Shown here one piece after another: positions 9,289 to 20,556 of a DNA stretch of 64,000 bases. The notes beneath the pieces are model-generated. The model worked only from the letters and a program-made list of their open reading frames with translations. It did not search any database and had not been told where the DNA came from. A program made the translations under genes and the position numbers. Positions within the stretch are counted from its first letter, which is position 1. Each line of letters starts with the position of its first letter. Source of the DNA: Alteromonas sp. 1_MG-2023 (GTDB lineage: Bacteria > Pseudomonadota > Gammaproteobacteria > Enterobacterales > Alteromonadaceae); assembly GCF_030547075.1 (NCBI RefSeq), contig NZ_JAUOQH010000015.1, positions 46,093-110,092 on the forward strand. Reading direction: 5' to 3'.

Positions 9289-9304
9289 GTATATAGCTAT
9301 ATAC
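9289..9304. promoter_or_regulatory. 16-bp perfect palindrome (candidate operator)
   Basis: GTATATAGCTATATAC is its own reverse complement. It sits about 10 bp upstream of the -35 of the leftward flagellin-like promoter and about 18 bp upstream of the rightward sigma-28 promoter, so a dimeric regulator bound here could act on both. The binding protein is unknown. Confidence 0.45.
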
Positions 9305-9321
9305 CAAGACTCGAATATTGA

Positions 9322-9348
9322 TAAAGATTTTTTATAACCATCCGATAT
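9322..9348 (+). promoter_or_regulatory. Sigma-28 (FliA) promoter of the glycosylation operon
   Basis: TAAA (9322-9325), exactly 15 nt, then TCCGATAT (9341-9348), against the consensus TAAA-N15-GCCGATAA. It lies about 100 nt upstream of the first gene of the island. The same architecture precedes fla1, fla3 and flgM in this window. Confidence 0.75.
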
Positions 9349-9451
9349 CTGGTCAATTTATATGCCAAACGGCTATAGTTAGAATTGTATTAAAGTACTT
9401 AAAAAAACGTACATTTCGCGCTAACAGTTGCCAAATTAAAGGACTAGAATT

Positions 9452-10561
9452 TTGCGAACCTTGATGCTCTTAACCGCAAACCAGTATGGGGTGGTCAGCC
9501 ACTTCTTCGAAGGGATCTATTTTACGCTAGCGAAAAAAGGCTACGACATTGACTGTATAGATTGTTCAACGCCAGAAACCATAAAAGAAAGTTTAGGGTC
9601 AATCAGTTCAGTTGAGGATTATGACAATATATTCAGCTTCAACGGTGTTGGATTAGGCCCAATTTCTTCTAACTTCAATACGCTTGAGTTTGCAAAAACC
9701 AAACCTGTATATGTATATTGCGTTGATAATCCAATACATATAATCACACGATTTTACGGACATCCTGTTGTGATATTATGTGTTGCGAAAGAACATGCAG
9801 AATTAATGCGGCAATTCGGCCACAAAGCTGAATACTTTCCACATGCGGTTAGTTCCGACACTGAGTTGTATAAAATCACTCTACACCAAGAGAAAACCAA
9901 GGAAATTATCTTCCCCGTTTCTTTCATGGAAAGTCAGGCCCTAAAACCCAATTTAAAAGCAGTTTGGGGGCAAGTCGGCCACATTATTGATGGATCTAAT
10001 TCTGTTACAGACTTTCTTATAAATATAGGTGTGCTTGCTACTAGTCAATCGCCATCTAAGGTTGTGTTCGATGAAAACATACGAAGAGTTAGTGTGTTAG
10101 TCGATAAGTACATAAGGGCAAAGCAGCGTGAATCCTGTCTTTTAGCCTTCGCGGATAAAGGGATAGAACTGACCGTTATAGGCCGCCACAGTGATAAATT
10201 CAAAGCCATAACTCCGTTCCATCGATACGAGGAAAAAGTAACTTTTCCAGAACTACTTTCTCGTATTTCAAAGTCTAGCTACGTACTACATCAATCACCT
10301 GGATTTGAATACGGACTGCATGAACGATTAGTATATCCATTAATTTGTGGAACACCTGTTTTAACGTGGAATACACCGTTTATCAATTCCACATTTAAAC
10401 ACGCTGGTATTGTAAAGTTTGGCGATAGCTTGCCGATGAAAGAGACAGTAGATTATGCAAACCTTGTAGAGGCAGGTCGAAGGTTTGTAAACGAGAACCA
10501 CACGTGGACAAATCGACTTACTTCTCTTTTCGAAAATGTCGAAAAGCATACCAATACGTGA
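9452..10561 (+). CDS. CgeB-like glycosyltransferase
   Basis: 369 aa, predicted cytoplasmic. The start is taken as TTG at 9452 because AAAGGA lies about 8 nt upstream; the next in-frame ATG (9464) is too far from it. The C-terminal part has the motif EYGLHERLVYPLICGTPVLT, typical of the nucleotide-sugar site of CgeB/group-1-like glycosyltransferases (GT-B fold), and the N-terminal half has a Rossmann-like pattern. It is the first gene of the nonulosonic-acid island, so it may transfer the sugar itself or another sugar onto flagellin or a glycan. The exact donor and acceptor cannot be read from the sequence. Confidence 0.7.
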   Translation: MRTLMLLTANQYGVVSHFFEGIYFTLAKKGYDIDCIDCSTPETIKESLGSISSVEDYDNIFSFNGVGLGPISSNFNTLEFAKTKPVYVYCVDNPIHIITRFYGHPVVILCVAKEHAELMRQFGHKAEYFPHAVSSDTELYKITLHQEKTKEIIFPVSFMESQALKPNLKAVWGQVGHIIDGSNSVTDFLINIGVLATSQSPSKVVFDENIRRVSVLVDKYIRAKQRESCLLAFADKGIELTVIGRHSDKFKAITPFHRYEEKVTFPELLSRISKSSYVLHQSPGFEYGLHERLVYPLICGTPVLTWNTPFINSTFKHAGIVKFGDSLPMKETVDYANLVEAGRRFVNENHTWTNRLTSLFENVEKHTNT

Positions 10562-10583
10562 ATAAATTTTTACCGAGAAAATA

Positions 10584-11288
10584 ATGAATATTGCTATCAT
10601 TCCGGCAAGAGGCGGCAGTAAACGAATACCTCGCAAAAATATTAAACATTTTTGTGGAAAGCCTATGGTGGCTCACGCGGTTGAAAATGCACTGGCTAGC
10701 CAATTTATTGATAAAGTTGTGGTCTCCACCGACGATGAAGATATCGCCAAAGTTGCGCAGCAGTATGGCGCGGAAGTACCATTTCTACGTCCTAAAGAAC
10801 TCGCCGACGATTATACTGGCACAAGCCCCGTTGTACGCCATGCAATTTCAGCGTTAATAGATTTGGCTTGGCCCATTGATAATTGTGCATGCATATATGC
10901 TACTTCTCCTTTACTTTCCCCAGCGATAATTAATTCTAGTTACGAAACACTTATCAATACGCCAGAAGTGGATTATGTATTTACCGCTGCGAGATTTTCG
11001 TTTCCCATTCAACGGGCAATATTAGAGACTGAAAATGGCGGTGTAACACCTTTTGATTCATTTGGTATTACTCAGCGGTCTCAAGATTTACCACCCGCTT
11101 ATCACGATGCAGGCCAACTCTATTGGGGGCATCATTCAACTTGGCTCAATACGAATAAACATATTTTCGGTGCTAATTCGAAGATGATAGTAATCCCAGA
11201 CCACCTTGTTCAAGACATTGATACACCTGAAGATTGGGTGAGAGCAGAGCTACTTTACAAATTAATTAATGACGAGAAAGTACAGTGA
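10584..11288 (+). CDS. pseF: Pseudaminic acid cytidylyltransferase PseF
   Basis: PseF activates pseudaminic acid with CTP to CMP-pseudaminic acid. The product is 234 aa. The N-terminal nucleotide-binding motif (IPARGGSKRIPRKNIK) is that of the CMP-sialic acid synthetase family, followed by VVVSTDDEDIA and YATSPLLS. The 3' end overlaps pseG by four bases (GTGA), which suggests translational coupling. Length and motifs fit PseF better than NeuA because pseG, pseI, pseB and pseC are all present nearby. Confidence 0.93.
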   Translation: MNIAIIPARGGSKRIPRKNIKHFCGKPMVAHAVENALASQFIDKVVVSTDDEDIAKVAQQYGAEVPFLRPKELADDYTGTSPVVRHAISALIDLAWPIDNCACIYATSPLLSPAIINSSYETLINTPEVDYVFTAARFSFPIQRAILETENGGVTPFDSFGITQRSQDLPPAYHDAGQLYWGHHSTWLNTNKHIFGANSKMIVIPDHLVQDIDTPEDWVRAELLYKLINDEKVQ

Positions 11289-12364
11289 GAATAGCGTTTC
11301 GTGTGGACGGGTCTACTGCAATGGGATTCGGCCATATCATGCGCTGTTTAGCTTTAGCAGAGCAACTGAAGCAAAATCATGATATTTATTTTTTATCTAG
11401 CGCGCTTCCATCAAATATTGCTGCAAAAATAGACGCCGCGGGCGCAACATTAATTTTAGTTAGCATTGATAGCGTAGGTTTTGACGCTGTTGATGACGCT
11501 GACAGTAAACAATTAGAAATGTGGCAGAAGCTACACGCAAACGAGTGTTTAGCTCATGTTAATGAAAAACTAGACTTACTATTCGTCGACCATTATCAGT
11601 TATCAGCCCCCTTTAGCGATACAATGCGTTCGAAAGCAGAACAGATTGTCGTAATAGATGATTTGGCCAATCGCGTTCACGACTGCGACATACTTGTTGA
11701 TACCAACTTCTATCACGATTATAAGACACGTTATAACGGATTAGTTCCAGCTCATTGCCAAACTCTACTTGGGCCAACATATGCTTTTTTACGCGGCGAA
11801 TTTTTCTGCATAGACAATAAAATGCGCGCGAACAATCACTTTTTAGTCTGTTTTGGGGGAAGCGACCCTACTAATTTAACCGAGCGAGTGGTCGATATTT
11901 TAACAGCATTAAAGTCATCAACCTTCACTGCCGATATCATAGTAGGCCCTGGATATCAGTATATCCATAGTCTATTACCAAAGATTCAAGGCCTCAGTGG
12001 CTTAAACCTTCACCAAAATTGTACGTACATGGGTTCGTTAATGCAGGGCGCAAGTTTTATGATTGGTGCTGGTGGCAGTATGCATTGGGAAAGAGCAAAA
12101 TCGGGTGTAGCTGGGCTTATAATAACCCTTGCTGAAAATCAGAAAGAAACGACTCGCGCATTACATGACCAATTGTGTTGTGTGTGGCTTGGCAACGAGA
12201 ATGATATAGCAGATGAACAAATACAAAAAGCTATCAGCAACGCGCTACAGTCGCCTGACCAAATGCGCTATTTAGCATCCAACGCTGCTAAACTAGTTGA
12301 ACAAAATCAATCTCCATCCTTTGTGATGGATACAATATCAGACATAGTTAAGAGGAATTCATGA
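11285..12364 (+). CDS. pseG: UDP-2,4-diacetamido-2,4,6-trideoxy-altrose hydrolase PseG
   Basis: PseG removes UDP from the bacillosamine-like altrose intermediate. The product is 359 aa with a GTG start overlapping the pseF stop. The N-terminal motif FRVDGSTAMGFGHIMRCLAL contains the GHxxR signature of the family, and the C-terminal half has the MurG-like FGGSDP and GAGGSMHWE loops. It is slightly long, but no acetyltransferase (PseH) domain is fused to it. The stop overlaps the pseI ATG (ATGA). Confidence 0.93.
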   Translation: MRIAFRVDGSTAMGFGHIMRCLALAEQLKQNHDIYFLSSALPSNIAAKIDAAGATLILVSIDSVGFDAVDDADSKQLEMWQKLHANECLAHVNEKLDLLFVDHYQLSAPFSDTMRSKAEQIVVIDDLANRVHDCDILVDTNFYHDYKTRYNGLVPAHCQTLLGPTYAFLRGEFFCIDNKMRANNHFLVCFGGSDPTNLTERVVDILTALKSSTFTADIIVGPGYQYIHSLLPKIQGLSGLNLHQNCTYMGSLMQGASFMIGAGGSMHWERAKSGVAGLIITLAENQKETTRALHDQLCCVWLGNENDIADEQIQKAISNALQSPDQMRYLASNAAKLVEQNQSPSFVMDTISDIVKRNS

Positions 12365-13410
12365 AGCCAATCTCTATCGGTGACTTTCAAATAGGTCGAG
12401 GGCTAGCGCCTTTTATCATTGCGGAAATGTCGGGTAACCATGGACAATCTCTTGAAAAAGCTTATAAGTTAATAGACGCTGCCGCTGAAGCTGGCGCACA
12501 CGCTATAAAATTTCAAACCTACACGCCAGACACCATCACACTAGACTGCCACGAAGGTGAGTTTTTCATCGAAGATCCTAATAGTTTATGGAAGGGAAAT
12601 TCGCTATATAATCTATATAAAGAAGCTATGACACCGTGGGAATGGCATAAAGAGCTTTTTGACTATGCCAAAGAAAAAGGGTTGATGGCATTTAGTACTC
12701 CCTTCGATTTAACGGCCGTGGATTTTCTCGAAACATTAAATCCACCTTGCTATAAGGTAGCGTCGTTTGAAAATACTGACCATGCTATTTTGGCTGCTGT
12801 AGCAAAAACTGGTAAGCCCGTAATAGTTTCCACGGGTATGGCTAGCCAAGCAGAAATTGCTGAATCGGTAGATGTACTCAAAAATAATGGGTGTCGCGAC
12901 CTCATACTACTTAAATGCACAAGTAACTACCCAGCCAACCCCGTTGACGCAAATCTTAAAACCATTCCCCACCTAAGTGAGCTTTTTGACTGCCAAGTTG
13001 GACTATCCGACCACACTCCTGGTGTTGGAGTTGCAGTTGCAGCAGTCGCACTCGGGGCTACTGTAGTTGAAAAGCACTTCGTTTTAGACCGAGCTGGAGG
13101 CGAAGTAGATGCCGAGTTTTCTTTAGAACCCCATGAATTAAAGCTTTTAGTAGACGAAACTGCTCGCGCTGCCGTGGCAATAGGAATGGTAAGTTATGGC
13201 GCAACAGAAAGAGAAAAAGCATCCTTGGTACATAGACGCTCTCTATACATAGCCGAAGATTTAAAATCAGGTGATACGCTAAACGAAGATAATCTTCGCT
13301 CTGTACGCCCTGGACTTGGCTTACCCCCAAAATACTTACCTTTATTATTAGGCAAAAAAATTAACCAAGATGCTGTAAAAGGTACACCAATGAGTTGGGA
13401 GCTTATTTAG
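12361..13410 (+). CDS. pseI: Pseudaminic acid synthase PseI
   Basis: PseI condenses the 6-deoxy-altrose sugar with phosphoenolpyruvate to make pseudaminic acid. The product is 349 aa: a NeuB-type TIM barrel (EMSGNHGQSLEKA, HAIKFQTYTPDTIT, STGMAS, GLSDHTPG) followed by a C-terminal SAF (antifreeze-like) domain (RSLYIAEDLKSGD and RPGLGLPP). The start ATG overlaps the pseG stop. It is the third gene of a tightly coupled F-G-I block. Confidence 0.95.
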   Translation: MKPISIGDFQIGRGLAPFIIAEMSGNHGQSLEKAYKLIDAAAEAGAHAIKFQTYTPDTITLDCHEGEFFIEDPNSLWKGNSLYNLYKEAMTPWEWHKELFDYAKEKGLMAFSTPFDLTAVDFLETLNPPCYKVASFENTDHAILAAVAKTGKPVIVSTGMASQAEIAESVDVLKNNGCRDLILLKCTSNYPANPVDANLKTIPHLSELFDCQVGLSDHTPGVGVAVAAVALGATVVEKHFVLDRAGGEVDAEFSLEPHELKLLVDETARAAVAIGMVSYGATEREKASLVHRRSLYIAEDLKSGDTLNEDNLRSVRPGLGLPPKYLPLLLGKKINQDAVKGTPMSWELI

Positions 13411-13411
13411 C

Positions 13412-14338
13412 ATGAAGGTTATTTTATTTGGCGCAGGAAAAGGTGGTGAAAACTTCATCTCACAGCATCCTGAAATGAATATTGTAGCCATCGCTGATAA
13501 CGACGAAAGTAAGCATGGAAAAACCGTATTAGACATTCCGGTTATATCTCCTGCAGAAGTCAAAAATGAAAACGTTGAAAGTATTATTATAACTAGCCAA
13601 TGGGTTGACCAAGTTCACCTACAACTCACTAAAGATTTGGGTTTAGATGAGTCTCTTATTACCATTCCAAACAAACAAGCAGTAAAGGCGGAACTTCCTT
13701 TTCAAGACAAACCGACTAAAGTGTTTGCCCAAAATTTACTGACGTTTATTAACCAATATTGCAGAGAAAAAGGGGCCCAAGTTTGTTTAGACTCGGGAAC
13801 CCTATTAGGCGCAATGAGAGATGGTGACTTAATTTCTTGGGATGATGATATTGACCTTGCTATAGACCCCACTAGCTTCAATTCGCTAATCAATACTCTG
13901 CCTGAACTGGTTGAACAATTGAGCGACAAATTTGAGGTTGAATGGAAGGTGGTTGTCATTACCGTGAATGGAAAACAATCATGTATTAACGTAGAATTTT
14001 TAAATCGTGAGTGTACTGCATTCATCCCTTTCGATTTGAGCATTCAGTTACGAGAATCAATTAACGGCTCTTCTGAACTAGTTTCATCTGGTGGATTATT
14101 TTTCGCCCCAGCCCGTCATTTTGATAACCTTGATACTATTCACTTTCTTAACGAAAATTTCTTCGTTCCCCACGATCCGTCGTCATTTCTAACATTTATG
14201 TATGGAGACTGGCAGACACCTAAAAGAACGACTCAAATCACTGAGTATGAAAATAGACGCGCGTCTTTACCTAGCCCAAAAGGTGGTATTAAGGTAGAAA
14301 AACACACCTTTAGTCTGAATAGCGAACAACACCAGTGA
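13412..14338 (+). CDS. Rossmann-LicD fusion protein (putative sugar phosphotransferase)
   Basis: 308 aa. Residues 1-110 look like a PglD/CoA-binding-type Rossmann domain (ILFGAGKGGENF, VAIADNDESKHG). Residues about 120-290 are LicD-like (DSGTLLGAMRDGDLISWDDD), the nucleotidyltransferase-fold motif with paired acidic residues used to move phosphocholine or similar phospho-groups onto sugars. It starts 1 nt after the pseI stop and overlaps the next gene, so it belongs to the sugar operon. By inference it decorates the nonulosonic acid or glycan; no lic-type cytidylyltransferase or choline gene is seen here. Confidence 0.75.
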   Translation: MKVILFGAGKGGENFISQHPEMNIVAIADNDESKHGKTVLDIPVISPAEVKNENVESIIITSQWVDQVHLQLTKDLGLDESLITIPNKQAVKAELPFQDKPTKVFAQNLLTFINQYCREKGAQVCLDSGTLLGAMRDGDLISWDDDIDLAIDPTSFNSLINTLPELVEQLSDKFEVEWKVVVITVNGKQSCINVEFLNRECTAFIPFDLSIQLRESINGSSELVSSGGLFFAPARHFDNLDTIHFLNENFFVPHDPSSFLTFMYGDWQTPKRTTQITEYENRRASLPSPKGGIKVEKHTFSLNSEQHQ

Positions 14339-15264
14339 ATGTTTTGATAAGCAGCGCAAATAACAAAGTCCCTTTACTAAAGGCTTTGCAAGACGCTGTT
14401 AAACGAATTTCACCTGATGGCAAAGTTACAGCGGGAGATAGTAACGCAAAAGTTTTAACGCGTTATTTTAGTGATGCGTTTTGGCATATGCCAAATACCA
14501 CTGATAGTAATGAATCTCTCATTATCTCTGAACTCATACGCTTAAACATTACCCATGTACTACCTACTCGTGATGGTGAGTTGTTATTTTGGGCCAAATT
14601 AAAGCCAGCACTTAGAACCTTAAATATCCTAGTTCTGGTATCGGACCCTAGCGTGGTCGAAATTTGTTTAGACAAACTAGCCTTTGGCCAACTCCCTATA
14701 TCGTCAGTTATTCCCACTTACGATAAGCTACCAAAAGGCAACGACTCACAATGGGTTGTTAAAGAGCGATATGGTGCTGGTAGTCAAAGCCTGGGAATAA
14801 GGCTATCTTCCGACAATGCATTGGCCCACGCCAACGAATTAAATAATCCAGTTTTTCAGCCTTATTGTGAAGGGCAGGAAATAAGTGTTGATGGGTGGCT
14901 CACCCAAGACAGTAAGGTAAAAGCATTAGTGTGTCGTGTTCGAGACGTTGTGATCAATGGTGAGTCTCAGGTGACTTACACCCTACCCGACTGCCCATTT
15001 CAAGAATTATTTACTGAAATATTAGAAGCATTAAAGCTATCTGGCCCGGTAGTACTTCAAGCAATTATCAGTGAAAACACAGCTTGGATCATTGAATGTA
15101 ACTCTCGATTTGGTGGAGCATCTACCTTAGGAATTCAGGCTGGAGTAGATAGCTTGTACTGGAGCCTATGTGAATCTTCTGGAATAAATATTAGAGATAT
15201 TCAAGTTGAAATGTCTACCCAAAGCATCAGGCAAGTGAGAACTGCCGTAGATTATTATTATTGA
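14335..15264 (+). CDS. ATP-grasp family ligase
   Basis: 309 aa with a GTG start overlapping the previous stop (GTGA). The pattern is of a carbamoyl-phosphate-synthase-like ATP-grasp enzyme: a pre-ATP-grasp domain (1-110), the lysine-containing WVVKERYGAGSQSLG loop at about residue 140, VFQPYCEGQEISVDGW, and the metal-binding IECNSRFGGAST near residue 255. Such enzymes join a carboxylate to an amine through an acyl phosphate. In this operon it could add an amino-acid or carbamoyl-type group to the amino sugar. Substrate unknown. Confidence 0.75.
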   Translation: MNVLISSANNKVPLLKALQDAVKRISPDGKVTAGDSNAKVLTRYFSDAFWHMPNTTDSNESLIISELIRLNITHVLPTRDGELLFWAKLKPALRTLNILVLVSDPSVVEICLDKLAFGQLPISSVIPTYDKLPKGNDSQWVVKERYGAGSQSLGIRLSSDNALAHANELNNPVFQPYCEGQEISVDGWLTQDSKVKALVCRVRDVVINGESQVTYTLPDCPFQELFTEILEALKLSGPVVLQAIISENTAWIIECNSRFGGASTLGIQAGVDSLYWSLCESSGINIRDIQVEMSTQSIRQVRTAVDYYY

Positions 15265-15273
15265 ATAAACTTT

Positions 15274-15930
15274 ATGATTTATATTTTTGATTTGGATGAC
15301 ACCTTATACGACGAACGCCAATATGTAGAGTCTGGGCTTCGTGCTGTGGCAGCTTATGTCGAAGATAATTGGCAAGTCGATAAGGTATTGGGTTTAAAGC
15401 AACTTATCCGTTTGCTAGATAAAAATGGTAGAGGCCGTGTATTCAACGATTACTTAGCCTATAACAACATTCCTGTGACTAAAAAAAATGTAAAGAGATG
15501 CGTTGCAGCCTACCGTCTTCATAAACCTGTTTTATCCATGGAGAAGCAACACCTTCAATTGTTGCACGAACTTCCCAAGCCGCTTTATCTGGTTACTGAT
15601 GGAAATAAAGTGGTGCAAGCGAATAAAGTTGAAGCCTTAAATATTAGTCACCTTTTCAAGCGTGTTTTTATTACTCATCGGTTTGGTGTAAAACATGCAA
15701 AACCTTCAACCTATTGTTTTGAAAAGATTAGGCATGCCGAGGGCTGTGATTGGAATGATATGGTTTATGTGGGGGATAATCCTGCGAAAGATTTCGTAAA
15801 TCTAAATCGCTTAGGGATGCGAACGGTAAGAGTGCTCACTGGCGTGCATAAAAGCACCGTGGCAAAATCCCTTTTCGATGCACAGTTTACCATTAAACAC
15901 ATCAACGACCTCAAATCGCTAGAGCTCTAA
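15274..15930 (+). CDS. HAD-superfamily hydrolase
   Basis: 218 aa. It has the catalytic DLDDTLYDE motif at the very N-terminus (nucleophile Asp6), VTDGN as motif II, the lysine in KHAKPS as motif III and VYVGDNPAKDF as motif IV, with a helical cap between. It is therefore a complete phosphatase-type HAD enzyme. It starts 9 nt after the ATP-grasp gene. A role in removing phosphate from a sugar intermediate or a transferred group is an inference from context. Confidence 0.78.
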   Translation: MIYIFDLDDTLYDERQYVESGLRAVAAYVEDNWQVDKVLGLKQLIRLLDKNGRGRVFNDYLAYNNIPVTKKNVKRCVAAYRLHKPVLSMEKQHLQLLHELPKPLYLVTDGNKVVQANKVEALNISHLFKRVFITHRFGVKHAKPSTYCFEKIRHAEGCDWNDMVYVGDNPAKDFVNLNRLGMRTVRVLTGVHKSTVAKSLFDAQFTIKHINDLKSLEL

Positions 15931-16001
15931 CAAATAGAACCTCAGTTAGATAAACTATCGCCTCAAATATCTACGATTTTGGCTGTGATATAGAACTTTA
16001 G

Positions 16002-18271
<2,270 letters not shown>

Positions 18272-18308
18272 AATTAACAAACCATCTTTCAAATTTCCTT
18301 AACCGCAT

Positions 18309-18358
18309 AAAAACATCACTAATGTTTTTATTTGAAAAGCCGAAATATGAGCTTTTCA
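18309..18358. terminator. Two hairpins between convergent operons
   Basis: The first is AAAAACAT / ATGTTTTT with a 5-nt loop (18309-18329), followed by ATTT. The second is TGAAAAGC / GCTTTTCA with a 10-nt loop (18333-18358). Both lie in the 195-bp gap between pseC and the convergent GT2 gene and probably end transcription in one or both directions. Neither has a classic long T-tract. Confidence 0.5.
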
Positions 18359-18466
18359 GTTATGGTTTCGACAGATGGCGTAGGAAGTGCTACCGATAAA
18401 GATCGAGGTATCAAGAACCATCTTGACCTGTGATACCTATTACCAAGACTTTCTTTTTTACAGCCA

Positions 18467-19495
18467 TTACATTTCTCTCCAACTTATCACATTCGTTCCT
18501 TTTAGCCTTTCTTTCAGCATTAAAGTAATACGTTCTTCATGCTCTCCTTCAACACCGTTAATAATAATATCTAACTGCACATCGCAGGCCTCTTTAATAG
18601 ATTTCACAGGTACACCTGCGACTTCAGTTGCATCATTTCGAGCGGATTGAAGAAAGCAAACAATAATAACGTTCTGTTGAGTAAGCGCATTTGCAATAGT
18701 TAGTGACAATTGCCTTGTGCCGAAAATTCCTACTTTCATCCCCCTGTATTCTGCGAATGGATGGTCTGTATTAAGGACTTTGTTCAGTAATATTTTTAAA
18801 TCTATAACGTTCTTATCAAGTTGTGCCTCTTGGCTCGTTGCTGTTTCACCAAGTAATTGAGCGACAGCTTCAGCTTCTCTTTTTAAAATTAACCGACTCG
18901 TATTCGCAGAACTTGCACCACCTTGACGAAAGTTAGCAGAAATAAGGTCAATATTAACGCCTTTAAAATTCGCAATTGCCGTTTTCATGAAAAAACTATC
19001 TGCGTACAATTTAAAGCACTCACTGAATGGCCCTATCCTCTTAAACAGCGAAGCCTTACAAAAAAAACCTTGATGACATGTATTTGATGCTATTGAATCA
19101 CTCGTATTGACTAGCCATGCTTCATTTGTCTCTTCATCGAAGCACCTAACTTTTGTTAGCACATAGTCCGAATCATTGTTATCGAAAAATTTTAATATAT
19201 TTTCGATAACATCATTATTATAAAGCGAGTCGTCGGCACCTAAAAAGTAAACAATATCACCAGAGGACATTGCTAAGCCACGGTTGAATGCGTGATATAT
19301 TCCTCGATCAGGAGCTGAAAATACTTTTTTAACATGAGGGAACTTACAGATCGCGGAAAGCGTTTCATCGGTAGAGCCACCATCAACAATTATGTGCTCT
19401 ATGTGCTCCATCACGCTCTGTTCTGCAACACTTTCTAAGCACTTTTTCAATAGATCAGCGCAATTATACGTGGCTGTTATTATTGATATTTTCAT
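18467..19495 (-). CDS. GT2 glycosyltransferase with C-terminal Rossmann module
   Basis: The start is taken at MKISIITATYN (342 aa); an ATG four codons upstream (19507) is possible. The N-terminal about 215 residues form a GT-A/GT2 domain with VDGGSTDET and the metal-binding GADDSL. The last about 90 residues (KVGIFGTRQLSLTIANAL, AGVPVKSIKEA) look like a Rossmann/PglD-like module, as in the neighbouring GT2 and the LicD fusion. It is the last gene of the flaG-fliD-fliS-maf operon, so it probably builds or extends the flagellin glycan. Confidence 0.8.
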   Translation of the reverse strand: MKISIITATYNCADLLKKCLESVAEQSVMEHIEHIIVDGGSTDETLSAICKFPHVKKVFSAPDRGIYHAFNRGLAMSSGDIVYFLGADDSLYNNDVIENILKFFDNNDSDYVLTKVRCFDEETNEAWLVNTSDSIASNTCHQGFFCKASLFKRIGPFSECFKLYADSFFMKTAIANFKGVNIDLISANFRQGGASSANTSRLILKREAEAVAQLLGETATSQEAQLDKNVIDLKILLNKVLNTDHPFAEYRGMKVGIFGTRQLSLTIANALTQQNVIIVCFLQSARNDATEVAGVPVKSIKEACDVQLDIIINGVEGEHEERITLMLKERLKGTNVISWREM

Positions 19496-19525
19496 TTTAT
19501 CCCACATTTTTATCGGATATGAACA

Positions 19526-20548
19526 TTAAGCAAGAATAAAGAAATCTCGATTTTTTTGTAGCATCTTCCCTTCGAGAATTTCAATTAATTCTTCCCTTAC
19601 GGGTTGCGCCGCGATAACGAGTACTGAATGAGAAAGCGCCAGGTAGTCTTCTAGCGAAATAATAGGGGCTATTATGCCGTCGCTGTTTAATACTTTTTTA
19701 GTGGTTGTCTTCTCAACGAACCCTTCTATGCCAATCTTTCGTTCAGTTATTAAACGTGCGAATGCTCTCGCGATTTGGCCAGTGCCAAAAATATAAAGGC
19801 TTTTATTGCTTAGGCATTGTGAGAGTCTGTTCCATTTTTCGTCGACGACAAAAGACAAACCTTGTTCTAAATCCCACTTACTTAAAGAAGCCGTCACAGA
19901 AAAGTCACTAATCCGCATATTTACTAATGGTTTCTCAACACAGCCAAAATTATATCCAGCGTTCAGTAAACGTAAAAAAAGTACATAATCTTCAAACATT
20001 CTCAAATGCGGATAACCAACTCGTTGCAGAGGTTCCGTTTTAGCAAAGTAAGTAGTATGAGGAAAACACGGCCAATCCAAAAGCGTTCGAGCAATATCAT
20101 TGGGCTGAGATACGCTATTGATCAGCCTTTCCTTATGGCTTTTGAATTGTTTAAAACGAGCAGAGCTTTGTACGCATTCATCGTCGGCAAAGTAAGACAG
20201 AAAACACTTCACAATATCGAAGTCATGTTCTCGTAAGTAATTCAATTGTTCTTCAAAACGACAGGGGAGACTTATATCATCTGCATCCACTTTGGCTATA
20301 TAAGGGGTATTTATGAGAGATAAAGCCTGGTCTAAACAGACGCCTACTCCTTTATTTCCACTATTAGATATTAGCCTTATACGTTTATCATTGAAGCTAT
20401 TAATAATTTGTGTTGTTCGGTCATTAGAGCCATCGTCTATAATCAATAACTCAAAATCAATAAAGGTTTGAGACAGTATTGATGCTATAGATACTTCTAC
20501 CCACCTAGACGCATTATAGGTAGTCATCAACGCAGTTATAGTCGCCAT
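19526..20548 (-). CDS. GT2 glycosyltransferase with C-terminal Rossmann module
   Basis: 340 aa. The GT-A domain (1-about 230) carries TALMTTYNASRWV, IIDDGSNDRT and the metal-binding VDADD, all intact. The C-terminal part begins NKSLYIFGTGQIARAFA and has the glycine loop of a nucleotide-binding Rossmann fold. It lies 8 nt after maf and 30 nt before the other GT2, all on one transcript. Likely role: sugar transfer in flagellin glycosylation; the donor is unknown. Confidence 0.8.
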   Translation of the reverse strand: MATITALMTTYNASRWVEVSIASILSQTFIDFELLIIDDGSNDRTTQIINSFNDKRIRLISNSGNKGVGVCLDQALSLINTPYIAKVDADDISLPCRFEEQLNYLREHDFDIVKCFLSYFADDECVQSSARFKQFKSHKERLINSVSQPNDIARTLLDWPCFPHTTYFAKTEPLQRVGYPHLRMFEDYVLFLRLLNAGYNFGCVEKPLVNMRISDFSVTASLSKWDLEQGLSFVVDEKWNRLSQCLSNKSLYIFGTGQIARAFARLITERKIGIEGFVEKTTTKKVLNSDGIIAPIISLEDYLALSHSVLVIAAQPVREELIEILEGKMLQKNRDFFILA

Positions 20549-20556
20549 TAATCAAC

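Noticed and set aside
11285..12364. PseG considered as a PseG-PseH fusion supplying the missing acetyltransferase
   Set aside because: The extra length is spread over the GT-B-like halves; no acetyl-CoA-binding GNAT motif (Q/RxxGxG/A) is visible at either end.
18387..18650. Rightward frame of 87 codons between pseC and the GT2 gene
   Set aside because: It lies mostly opposite the 3' end of the GT2 gene, has no ribosome-binding site and shows no recognisable pattern.
18467..20548. The two GT2 genes as a recent foreign insertion
   Set aside because: They look somewhat AT-rich, but no repeats, integrase or target-site duplication flank them, and I cannot compute composition reliably here.
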